Source: Hyphomonadaceae bacterium (GTDB lineage Bacteria; Pseudomonadota; Alphaproteobacteria; Caulobacterales; Aquidulcibacteraceae). From it: DNA of 6,938 nt. A model generated the notes under the pieces. That model did not search any database and had not been told where the DNA came from. It saw nothing but the letters and a program-made list of their open reading frames with translations. Positions within the stretch are counted from its first letter, which is position 1. Every line of letters starts with the position of its first letter. A program made the position numbers and the translations under genes. This document shows, piece after piece, positions 1-5,328 of the stretch. The stretch lies in contig DPWD01000300.1 of NCBI GenBank assembly GCA_003526465.1, positions 751 to 7,688 on the forward strand, in the 5' to 3' direction.

Positions 1-1143
1 GGCGGCATCGCCCACGACTTCAACAATCTGCTCACCGTGGTGATGCAGACCTGCTCGTTCCTGCTGCGCCGCCACCCGATCGGCGACGCCGATTATCCGA
101 TGCTGAAGGAAATTTCCGATCACGCCACCACGGCCAAGGAACTCTCGGAAATGCTGCGCGCCTATGCGCGCCAACAGACCTTCGCCCGCGAAGTGATCGA
201 AATTGGCGATTTCATTGGCGCGCGCCAGGAATTGATCAGGCGCATCGTCGGCGCCTCGATCCAATACGAAATTCGCCATGGCCGCGATCTGCCGTTCGTG
301 AAGGTCGATAAGACCCAGATCGAACGCGTGCTGGTCAATCTCGCCACCAATGCGCGCGACGCGATGACGGCCAAGGGTCTGCCCGCTCCGCGCGACGGCA
401 AGCTCTTGGTGCGAACCTCGCGGGTGACGGCGGAGACTGCGCGCGGGCTCGGCCACAACCCGATCGAGGACGGCGAGTACGTTATGATCGAGGTGGAAGA
501 CACCGGCGCCGGCATCAAGCCGGAGCACGCCGCGAAAATCTTCCGCCCCTATCACTCGACCAAGGAAGCCGGCCAAGGCACCGGCCTGGGGCTGGCGACC
601 TCCTACGGCATCGTCAAGCAATCGGGCGGCTACATCTTCTTCAGCACCAAGCTCGGGCAGGGCACGACGTTCCGCATCTTCCTGCCGGCGTACGAGCCGA
701 CGCCGGAGGAATTGGAAGACCTCGCCGCCAAGGAGCGCGCGCTGATCGCTCCGCCTTCGAAGGATGTCGCCGGGCGCGGCAAGATATTGTTCGTGGAGGA
801 CCAGACTGCGGTGCGCCGCTCGATCGTGCGCAATCTCAAGGAGTGCGGCTACGAAGTGGAGGAGGCCGAGAACGGGGAAGACGCGCTGGTGATCATGAAG
901 CAGAAGCCCGGCGGCTTCGACATCATCATCTCCGACGTGTCGATGCCGATCATGACCGGACCTGAAATGTTGCAAGAGGCCGAGCCTGCGATGATCGGCG
1001 GGGCCAAGGTGCTGTTCCTTTCCGGCTACGCCCCTGAAAGCTTCTCCCACATGCTCGAACAATACCCGGTGCACTACATGAGCAAGCCAGTGACCATGGA
1101 GCAGCTGGTCGGCCGCGTGAAGGAGCTGCTGGCGGCGGCTTGA
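1..1143 (+). CDS. cckA: CckA-like hybrid sensor histidine kinase, C-terminal part (5' end outside window)
   Basis: The frame is open from base 1 and ends at TGA 1141-1143, giving 380 residues of a longer protein; the N-terminal membrane and PAS region is missing. Numbering from the first visible codon, the H-box GGIAHDFNN has the phosphorylated His at residue 5. The N-box is LVNLATNARDAM (Asn117), the G1 box is DTGAGI (167-172) and the G2 box is GTGLGL (193-198). A receiver domain runs from about 261 to 379, with acidic residues E266/D267, phospho-acceptor Asp312 (SDVSMP), Ser341 and Lys362 (SKP). The HDFNN box, the GRDLP and FRIFLP motifs and the attached receiver fit CckA. CckA is the bifunctional kinase/phosphatase that passes phosphate to ChpT and then to CtrA and CpdR at the inner membrane. 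The F-box reads FRPYHSTKE instead of the usual F-x-PFFTTK. A non-CckA hybrid kinase of the same family is the main alternative. Confidence 0.8.
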   Translation, partial: GGIAHDFNNLLTVVMQTCSFLLRRHPIGDADYPMLKEISDHATTAKELSEMLRAYARQQTFAREVIEIGDFIGARQELIRRIVGASIQYEIRHGRDLPFVKVDKTQIERVLVNLATNARDAMTAKGLPAPRDGKLLVRTSRVTAETARGLGHNPIEDGEYVMIEVEDTGAGIKPEHAAKIFRPYHSTKEAGQGTGLGLATSYGIVKQSGGYIFFSTKLGQGTTFRIFLPAYEPTPEELEDLAAKERALIAPPSKDVAGRGKILFVEDQTAVRRSIVRNLKECGYEVEEAENGEDALVIMKQKPGGFDIIISDVSMPIMTGPEMLQEAEPAMIGGAKVLFLSGYAPESFSHMLEQYPVHYMSKPVTMEQLVGRVKELLAAA

Positions 1144-1156
1144 GCGAAGCCGCCGC
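1132..1156 (+). terminator. GC-rich hairpin spanning the kinase stop codon
   Basis: A perfect 10-bp stem, GCGGCGGCTT (1132-1141) with AAGCCGCCGC (1147-1156), closes a 5-base loop, and the TGA stop codon lies at the stem-loop junction. No T-run follows, so it is not a canonical intrinsic terminator. It could act as a weak or Rho-assisted terminator, or protect the 3' end. The left arm is coding (Ala repeats), so part of the symmetry may be chance. Confidence 0.3.
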
Positions 1157-1222
1157 AGCCAAGAACGCAGCGCGTCCGGACGATCCTAAACCCCAAGCGC
1201 CGTCGGCGTCCGTGGAGCACCA

Positions 1223-1831
1223 ATGGTTTTTCGTATCGCAATACTTGTCGCCGTGCTGGCTCTGAGCGCGTGCTCGGTTTTTCACGAGACCAATGTCTCC
1301 TCCACAGCGCCCGCCGAAGCAGCGGCTGTGGCGGGAGGGCCGCCCATTGTGGGCGGGGTCTATTCCTATCCTGATTGCGAAGGCGAAGGCGGGTGCAACT
1401 ACAGAAACTGGCGTGTAGTTCAACTGACGCCACTTCTCGCCGAGCAATCGCGGGCGGCGCGTGTGATCTCGACATTGACCCCTGGAGAGTGGGTTCACGT
1501 CGAACAACTTGAGACGCGGCTTGTCCCCCATCGCGGAATTGTGCGCGAGGACACGTCGGATCTCCGGGCGGGTGAAGTGGTCTATGAGCTGGAGAATGTG
1601 GGAGAGGGCTACGTCGCCGTTTGGCGCCGGGGCGAGTACGGCGAATACGGAAGCGAAGATCTGAGCAAAGTGGACTGGGATCGGACGGAGACGCCTGAGG
1701 CGACTGTAGTGACGCTCGGGACTTGGGCGCGGGTCACGCGAGAGAGCGGTCAAGCTGGCTGGGTGCGCCTTGAGTACGGGTACTTTGAGTGCTTGGGTTC
1801 GCTGGCCGGAGACCCAGACTGTCGCGACTGA
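1223..1831 (+). CDS. Predicted SH3-like lipoprotein of unknown function
   Basis: A 202-residue protein. The N-terminus has Arg4, a hydrophobic stretch (5-14) and the lipobox LSAC with Cys17, so it should be processed by signal peptidase II and anchored in a membrane; residue 18 is Ser, which does not argue for inner-membrane retention. After a low-complexity Ala-rich linker (about 28-40) comes a beta-rich region. Its TPGEWVHVE (86-94) and TWARV...GQAGWVRL (167-183) segments resemble bacterial SH3-type folds, often linked to cell-wall or protein binding. Cys52/Cys58 and Cys190/Cys200 could form periplasmic disulfides. The ATG has a GGAG at 1214-1217, five bases upstream. Codon use looks less GC-biased than in neighbouring genes. 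It appears to be a single-gene unit 79 bases after the kinase. I do not recognise a named family, and the SH3 assignment is inference from motif appearance. Confidence 0.75.
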   Translation: MVFRIAILVAVLALSACSVFHETNVSSTAPAEAAAVAGGPPIVGGVYSYPDCEGEGGCNYRNWRVVQLTPLLAEQSRAARVISTLTPGEWVHVEQLETRLVPHRGIVREDTSDLRAGEVVYELENVGEGYVAVWRRGEYGEYGSEDLSKVDWDRTETPEATVVTLGTWARVTRESGQAGWVRLEYGYFECLGSLAGDPDCRD

Positions 1832-1896
1832 TCTACAAGCAGCGCACACTAGGATCTAACCCGGCGCATCCCCGCGCGCCCCGCATCCTGCTTTCG

Positions 1897-1972
1897 TGGC
1901 AGTCGGCAATCGGCAGTCGGAACAAGCGCCGGCGTTTCGGTCAGCCATGCGACTGCCGACTGCCGACTGCCA
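1897..1972. repeat. Inverted array of GGCAGTC heptamers
   Basis: The left arm 1897-1918 carries three head-to-tail heptamers (GGCAGTC, GGCAATC, GGCAGTC). The right arm 1951-1972 carries three GACTGCC heptamers, the reverse complement. The two 22-base arms match at 21 of 22 positions (one A-C mismatch) around a 32-base spacer, so the transcript could form a long hairpin. It lies between the lipoprotein stop and the rpsD leader. A lone GGCAGTCG also occurs at 2078-2085. Such short palindromic arrays are often dispersed intergenic elements. A role as a transcription end or mRNA stabiliser is possible, but there is no T-run. Confidence 0.75.
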
Positions 1973-2084
1973 CAATTGACTTTCCCCCGACTTTTCCCCA
2001 AAAGCCCCGGCTTCTCGGATCGTTGGGCCCTCGCGGCACCAGGCTTTCCGCATGCTGGGTGACGGGCGAACCGCCAGGGCAGTC

Positions 2085-2105
2085 GCGGCTTTATTGGAAA
2101 GCCGC
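2085..2105 (+). promoter_or_regulatory. Hairpin in rpsD 5' leader
   Basis: A perfect 8-bp stem, GCGGCTTT (2085-2092) with AAAGCCGC (2098-2105), closes an ATTGG loop. It ends about 20 bases before the purine-rich GAAAGGG that serves as ribosome binding site. S4 is an RNA-binding autoregulator in several bacteria, so a structured leader is plausible as a control element. No described S4-leader class is recognised here, and function is inference. Confidence 0.4.
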
Positions 2106-2129
2106 CGGGCCCCGTCAGAGTGAAAGAAA

Positions 2130-2143
2130 GGGCGCGCGCGCCC
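2130..2143 (+). promoter_or_regulatory. Perfect GC palindrome between RBS and rpsD start codon
   Basis: GGGCGCGCGCGCCC is a 14-bp perfect palindrome ending at the base before the ATG (2144). Its first GGG is also the end of the only Shine-Dalgarno-like stretch, GAAAGGG (2126-2132). In RNA it can form a 5-bp hairpin with a CGCG loop, hiding the RBS end or bringing the upstream purines closer to the start codon. Confidence 0.5.
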
Positions 2144-2761
2144 ATGACCAAGCGTATCCAAGCCAAATACAAATCCGACCGCCGTTTCGGCCAAAACCTC
2201 TGGGGCCGGCCTAAATCGCCGGTCAACAAGCGCCAGTACGGGCCGGGCCAGCACGGCCAGCGCCGCAAGGGCAAGACCTCCGATTTCGGCCTGCAGCTGG
2301 TCGCCAAGCAAAAGCTGCGCATGTATTATGGCAACATCACCGAAAAGCAGTTCCGCAAGACCTACGAAGAGGCCGCGCGCCGCAAGGGCAATACCGCGGA
2401 AAACCTCATCGGCCTTTTGGAGAGCCGCCTCGACGCGGTGGTGTACCGCGCCAAGTTCGCGCCCACCCCGTTCGCCGCGCGCCAGTTCGTGAACCACGGC
2501 CACGTCAAGGTGAACGGCCGCCGCGTCAACATCGCGTCTTTCCTGGTGAAAGCCGGCGACGTGGTGGAAGTGCGTGACAAGGCCAAGTCGATGGCGCTGG
2601 TGCTGGAAGCGCTGCAAAGCGGCGAGCGCGACACGCCCGATTACATCGAGGTCGACCCCAAGGCGATGACGGCGCGCTACGCGCGCGTGCCCACGCTGTC
2701 CGATGTGCCCTATCCGGTGCAGATGGAGCCGAACCTGGTCGTCGAATATTACGCGAGCTGA
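2144..2761 (+). CDS. rpsD: 30S ribosomal protein S4
   Basis: A 205-residue protein, the usual alphaproteobacterial S4 length. S4 binds 16S rRNA early in assembly of the small subunit body, helps control decoding fidelity and can regulate its own synthesis. Visible family features are the N-terminal MTKR start, [10 protein letters not shown] followed by [14 protein letters not shown] (residues 21-44), [10 protein letters not shown] (61-70), and the S4 RNA-binding domain (about 94-155) with [32 protein letters not shown] and AGDVVEV. It has no cysteines, so it is the zinc-free form. I chose ATG 2144 over an in-frame GTG at 2120 because MTKR matches the family start. The gene stands alone, as is common for rpsD in alphaproteobacteria, and ends in an intrinsic terminator. 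Confidence 0.98.
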   Translation: MTKRIQAKYKSDRRFGQNLWGRPKSPVNKRQYGPGQHGQRRKGKTSDFGLQLVAKQKLRMYYGNITEKQFRKTYEEAARRKGNTAENLIGLLESRLDAVVYRAKFAPTPFAARQFVNHGHVKVNGRRVNIASFLVKAGDVVEVRDKAKSMALVLEALQSGERDTPDYIEVDPKAMTARYARVPTLSDVPYPVQMEPNLVVEYYAS

Positions 2762-2783
2762 TCGGCAGAGAATTTCGAGTGTC

Positions 2784-2810
2784 AAAGGCTCCCCTTGCGG
2801 GAGCCTTTTT
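2784..2810 (+). terminator. Intrinsic terminator of rpsD
   Basis: AAAGGCTCCC (2784-2793) pairs perfectly with GGGAGCCTTT (2799-2808) around a CTTGC loop, and the pairing Ts continue into a T-run (2806-2810). It starts 22 bases after the rpsD stop codon. It is followed almost at once by ppk2, so it separates the two transcription units. Confidence 0.9.
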
Positions 2811-2828
2811 CATGTATGCTACGCTCCA
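2794..2828 (+). promoter_or_regulatory. Possible ppk2 promoter, perhaps leaderless
   Basis: A -10-like TATGCT lies at 2815-2820, and transcription starting 7-8 bases later would begin at or next to the ATG at 2828. A weak -35 candidate, TTGCGG (2795-2800), sits in the loop and right arm of the rpsD terminator with a short 14-base spacer. No Shine-Dalgarno sequence precedes the ATG, which fits a leaderless message. The -35 is poor, so this is tentative. Confidence 0.3.
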
Positions 2829-3652
2829 TGAAGATCGACTTCAGTACGATAGACGCCGCCGTTCTGATCGCCGCCGGCGCAAAATCCCCGCTCTCACACC
2901 GCGATCCCGTTTGCGACCACCTGTTCCCCAAACGCGAGGAAGCGGAGGCCTCCGTGGCGGAGGACGCCAAGGCCATCGACAAGCTGCAGGACAAGCTCTG
3001 GGCCGAGCGCAAGCGGGCCTTGCTTGTGGTGCTGCAGGGGATCGACACTTCGGGCAAGGACGGGGTGGTTCGCGGGGTCTTCAATCAGTGCGGGCCCCTT
3101 GGGGTCGAGGTGACCGCTTTTGGCCGCCCCTCGGAGGAAGAACTCGCCCACGATTACCTCTGGCGCGTACATCGTGCGACGCCCGCGAAAGGCATGATCG
3201 GGGTGTTCAATCGCTCGCACTACGAGGACGTGCTGGTTGTCAAGGTGCGCAAGTTGGCGCCGGCGGCGGCCATCGCGCAGCGCTACGAGCAGATCAACGC
3301 GTTCGAGAAGCACTTGAGCGAGAGCGGCGTTACGGTTTTGAAGCTCATGCTGCATATTTCCAAGGATGAGCAGCGGCAGCGCCTGCAGGAACGGCTCGAT
3401 CAACCTGACAAGAATTGGAAATTCAATCCGGCGGACTTAGAAGATCGTGCGCTGTGGGACGAGTACCAAAACGCCTACGAGACGATGTTGGAGCGCTGCT
3501 CGACGGCGCATGCGCCTTGGCGCGTCATCCCGGCCGACAAGAAATGGCGGCGCAACGCCATTATTGCGGCGATCGTGCGCAAGACTCTGGAAGACATGGC
3601 GCCGCAATATCCGAAACCAAATTGGTCGCCGTCGGATTTCAAAATTACTTAG
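2828..3652 (+). CDS. ppk2: Polyphosphate:nucleotide phosphotransferase, PPK2 family (class III type)
   Basis: A 274-residue cytosolic enzyme that transfers phosphate from polyphosphate to nucleotides. Class III members accept both AMP and ADP and so can regenerate ATP. Walker A is GIDTSGKDG (71-79, Lys77). The Walker B region is FNRSHYEDVLV with Arg129 and Asp134. The lid segment is ERLDQPDKNWKF (188-199), followed by LEDRALWDEYQ and a late APW-x-VIPADKKW motif. DYLWRVH, HISKDEQRQRLQERL and QYPKPNW match my memory of the Meiothermus-type class III sequence closely. I chose ATG 2828; an in-frame ATG at 2816 and a TTG at 2795 lie upstream, but the latter sits inside the rpsD terminator. Neither ATG has a clear RBS. 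The gene's last 8 bases overlap the convergent DUF502 gene. The class is inferred from motifs; class I or II is less likely. Confidence 0.93.
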   Translation: MKIDFSTIDAAVLIAAGAKSPLSHRDPVCDHLFPKREEAEASVAEDAKAIDKLQDKLWAERKRALLVVLQGIDTSGKDGVVRGVFNQCGPLGVEVTAFGRPSEEELAHDYLWRVHRATPAKGMIGVFNRSHYEDVLVVKVRKLAPAAAIAQRYEQINAFEKHLSESGVTVLKLMLHISKDEQRQRLQERLDQPDKNWKFNPADLEDRALWDEYQNAYETMLERCSTAHAPWRVIPADKKWRRNAIIAAIVRKTLEDMAPQYPKPNWSPSDFKIT

Positions 3653-4283
3653 CGCCGCCCGCGGCGTCTTCCTCGCGGATGAGGCCAAGCGATATGACCC
3701 GCTTCAGCGCTTCCTCGGGGGTGATCTTGAGCGGGTGCAGCGTGCTCTTGGGCAGGTAGAGCAGAAATCCGGAAGTAGGGATCGGCGCCTGCGGCACATA
3801 GACCGCCACCAGCGCTTCGCCCATGCCGCCGGCCACTTCGGCGGTGTCCTCGGTGGTGATAAAGCCAATCGCCCACGCGCCCGGCCTGGGAAATTCCACC
3901 AGCACGGCCTGTTTGAACGATGTGCGCTCGGGCGCGGCCACTTGTTTGAACACCTGCTTGGCGCCGCCATAGATTGAGCGCACGAATGGCAAATTGGCGA
4001 TAAAGCGGTCAGCCGCGCCCACCAGCCAGCGGCCAATCAGGTTAGCGGCAAGTGCGCCCACAAGCGTCAGCGCGACCAGCGCGATGATCACCCCGGTTCC
4101 GGGGATGCTCTCGGCAAGCGGCTGAAATTGCGCCGGGATCAGCGGGATGACGTTGTTGTCGACAAAGCTGACCACCAGCCAGATGACCCAAACCGTCACC
4201 ACGAACGGCAGCACCAGCGCAACCCCGGCCAGGAAGGAGTTGCGCAGCCAGGTAAGCGGGCTGAAATGGCGGGTGGAATCCAT
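3645..4283 (-). CDS. DUF502 family inner-membrane protein
   Basis: A 212-residue protein with two strongly hydrophobic segments, about residues 17-40 (FLAGVALVLPFVVTVWVIWL) and 62-83, then a soluble domain. Family hallmarks are the LP-x-VVTVWVIW first helix, the IPGTG turn (60-64), the N-x-IGRW and LPFVRSIYGGAKQVFKQV block (about 98-115), FPRPGAWAIGF and PTSGFLLYLP. The family is widespread in proteobacteria and has no established biochemical function. The start is the ATG at 4283; no strong RBS is visible. The gene lies 41 bases after the grxD stop on the same strand, so it is probably the last gene of a bolA-grxD-DUF502 transcript. Its TAA (3645-3647) is inside the end of ppk2, giving a tail-to-tail overlap with no terminator between them. 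Confidence 0.88.
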   Translation of the reverse strand: MDSTRHFSPLTWLRNSFLAGVALVLPFVVTVWVIWLVVSFVDNNVIPLIPAQFQPLAESIPGTGVIIALVALTLVGALAANLIGRWLVGAADRFIANLPFVRSIYGGAKQVFKQVAAPERTSFKQAVLVEFPRPGAWAIGFITTEDTAEVAGGMGEALVAVYVPQAPIPTSGFLLYLPKSTLHPLKITPEEALKRVISLGLIREEDAAGGAK

Positions 4284-4324
4284 GGGCCGGGATGTAGGCG
4301 AAGCCGGTGTCTTGCGGAAGGCGC

Positions 4325-4654
4325 TTAGGGCGCGCGCGCGACGGCCTTTTCATCGAACAGGGTCTTCAGTTCGCCGCTCTGGAACATCTCGCGCACGATG
4401 TCGCAGCCGCCGATGAATTCCCCCTTTACGTAAAGTTGGGGAACCGTCGGCCAATTCGCGAAATCCTTGACGCCTTGCCGGATCGCGTCGTCGGCGAGCA
4501 CGTTCACGTCGACATAGTCCACACCCATATGGTCGAGGATGCGCACCACTTGATTGGAGAAACCGCACTGCGGCTGGCTTGCGGTTCCCTTGAGGTAGAG
4601 CACGACGTCGTTTTCCGCGACGGTGCGGGCAATGGCGTCCTGCACATTCGACAT
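4325..4654 (-). CDS. grxD: Monothiol glutaredoxin Grx4 (CGFS type)
   Basis: A 109-residue single-domain CGFS glutaredoxin. Cys30 in PQCGFS is the cluster ligand; [19 protein letters not shown] carries the cis-Pro and glutathione-binding loop. Proteins of this type bind a bridging [2Fe-2S] cluster with glutathione, form heterodimers with BolA proteins and deliver clusters or report iron status; they are poor thiol reductases. The start MSNVQDAI is preferred over a 9-residue longer frame because AGGAG (4663-4667 read on the minus strand) lies 8 bases upstream and family members begin here. It follows the bolA-like gene by 49 bases, the common alphaproteobacterial pairing, and precedes the DUF502 gene. 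Confidence 0.96.
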   Translation of the reverse strand: MSNVQDAIARTVAENDVVLYLKGTASQPQCGFSNQVVRILDHMGVDYVDVNVLADDAIRQGVKDFANWPTVPQLYVKGEFIGGCDIVREMFQSGELKTLFDEKAVARAP

Positions 4655-4703
4655 GGGATGAACTCCTATTATCAGCCGCACTTAGGCGTTGGGCCGCCGC
4701 CCA

Positions 4704-4943
4704 TCAAGGCTGGGACTTCGGGCCGGTGTCGAGCGCAAGCGCGTGCAATTCATTGCCGACACGGCCTTTCAGGGCCGCATAAACCATTTGGTGCTGCGCA
4801 ACTCTGGATTTGCCGGCGAAAGCGGCTGCGCGAATGATGGCGCGATAATGGTCGCCGTCCCCGGCGAGGTCCTCCAGGCGGATGTCGGCCTCCGGAAAGG
4901 CGTCCTTGAGCAGGGCTTCAATTTCCTCCTGGCGCATCGCCAT
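4704..4943 (-). CDS. bolA: BolA family protein, Grx4 partner
   Basis: A 79-residue protein of normal BolA/IbaG length. The conserved pattern is present: LEDLAGDGDHY (23-33), FAGKSRVAQHQMVYAAL (42-58) and ELHALAL (65-71). The C-terminal His (ELHAL) and the H/C position in the DGDHY loop are the known cluster ligands in BolA-Grx complexes. It acts in the cytosol with the adjacent CGFS glutaredoxin in Fe-S cluster transfer or iron sensing. The ATG has AGGAG (4953-4957) nine bases upstream. It is first in the bolA-grxD-DUF502 unit. The DGDHY version may be closer to IbaG/BolA2 than to enterobacterial BolA itself, so the symbol is approximate. Confidence 0.93.
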   Translation of the reverse strand: MAMRQEEIEALLKDAFPEADIRLEDLAGDGDHYRAIIRAAAFAGKSRVAQHQMVYAALKGRVGNELHALALDTGPKSQP

Positions 4944-4992
4944 CTGGCTAATCTCCTGGCTCCAGGCCCTCGCTCACGAAAGTTTTGATTGC

Positions 4993-5022
4993 CTTATCAG
5001 TGCTGTTCAGGGCATCAGGCAA
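4993..5022 (-). promoter_or_regulatory. Candidate promoter for bolA-grxD-DUF502
   Basis: Read on the minus strand, TTGCCT (5022-5017) and GATAAG (4998-4993) are separated by 18 bases. Each matches four of six consensus positions of a housekeeping promoter. A start near 4986 would give a leader of about 43 bases with a proper Shine-Dalgarno before bolA. It is a visual match only. Confidence 0.4.
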
Positions 5023-5074
5023 GCGCGGCAAGGGCGTATGTGACAAGAAATGATCGCCCACTGCTAGGGAGACG

Positions 5075-5106
5075 TTGACAAGAGCACCTTTTCCGAAAAT
5101 TTAGAT
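5075..5106 (+). promoter_or_regulatory. Candidate promoter for exbB operon
   Basis: A perfect -35 hexamer TTGACA (5075-5080) is followed by the AT-rich stretch GAAAATTTAGAT (5095-5106). No clean TATAAT sits at 17 bases; AATTTA at 5098-5103 is the nearest by spacing. If used, the exbB leader would be over 200 bases long. Confidence 0.45.
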
Positions 5107-5255
5107 GGCGGCGTCTGGCCCCGAGAACGAGGCCCGCTTGGCGGGCGGCTTGGGAGGTGAGAGGCCCCATGTGGAGGTGGGAGGAAATGCGGCTGATGGG
5201 GGCTCACCTTGCCCCGGCTGCGAGTGCGTTTGGCTTTATCTCCAGGAATATTGTG

Positions 5256-5284
5256 GCCAGCCCCCGCGCCATGCGGGAACTGGC
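5256..5284 (+). promoter_or_regulatory. Two-part stem-loop in exbB leader
   Basis: GCCAG (5256-5260) pairs with CTGGC (5280-5284), and inside it CCCGC (5263-5267) pairs with GCGGG (5273-5277). The helices are separated by a symmetric 2x2 internal loop, with a GCCAT apical loop. The element ends 44 bases before the exbB ATG. No T-run follows, so a terminator is unlikely. Regulatory role is inference. Confidence 0.35.
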
Positions 5285-5328
5285 GAGAGCGGGAAGTTTA
5301 GGCAGGCAAGGCAGGCAAGAGGCAAACC

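Larger units (their letters stand above)
1832..2143. other. Intergenic region between lipoprotein gene and rpsD
   Basis: This 312-base stretch has no credible gene; open frames crossing it read through the heptamer repeats and show no family motif. It holds the inverted heptamer array, a -35-like TTGACT at 1976-1981 without a convincing -10 at 16-18 bases, a leader hairpin at 2085-2105 and a GC palindrome at 2130-2143. The rpsD promoter most likely lies after the repeat, around 1975-2080, but I cannot place it exactly. Confidence 0.6.
4944..5328. other. Divergent intergenic region between bolA and exbB
   Basis: A 385-base stretch without a supported gene. It holds a promoter candidate for each side and about 220 bases of potential exbB leader. 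That leader contains two foldable elements: GGTGAG/CTCACC plus CCCC/GGGG (5156-5168 with 5199-5208), and a two-part hairpin at 5256-5284. A purine-rich stretch with several GGAGG-like runs lies at 5152-5182. Two 9-base direct repeats AGGCAGGCA (5300-5308, 5309-5317) abut the exbB ribosome binding site. I see no convincing Fur, Irr or RirA site. Confidence 0.55.

Noticed and set aside
950..1849. Long minus-strand open frame of 299 codons opposite the kinase end and the lipoprotein gene
   Set aside because: High-GC antisense shadow: no recognisable motif, Arg/Pro/Ser-rich composition, and it covers two well-supported plus-strand genes.
1976..2003. TTGACT as the rpsD promoter
   Set aside because: The -35 is good, but no acceptable -10 lies 16-18 bases downstream, so it is mentioned only in the intergenic entry.
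2120..2143. GTG start giving S4 eight extra residues
   Set aside because: The S4 family begins MTKR, as encoded from 2144, and the GTG has no ribosome binding site.
1856..2785. Minus-strand open frame of 309 codons opposite rpsD
   Set aside because: It is the complement of a certain S4 gene and runs through the heptamer repeat; His/Arg-rich composition is typical of antisense frames.
2795..2827. TTG (2795) or ATG (2816) as ppk2 start
   Set aside because: The TTG lies inside the rpsD terminator loop; the ATG at 2816 overlaps the likely -10 and adds residues without family similarity. The choice remains uncertain because no start has a clear ribosome binding site.
5121..5135. GAGAACGA as a possible Fur-type site
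   Set aside because: Only a half-site-like resemblance with no dyad partner; too weak to call.
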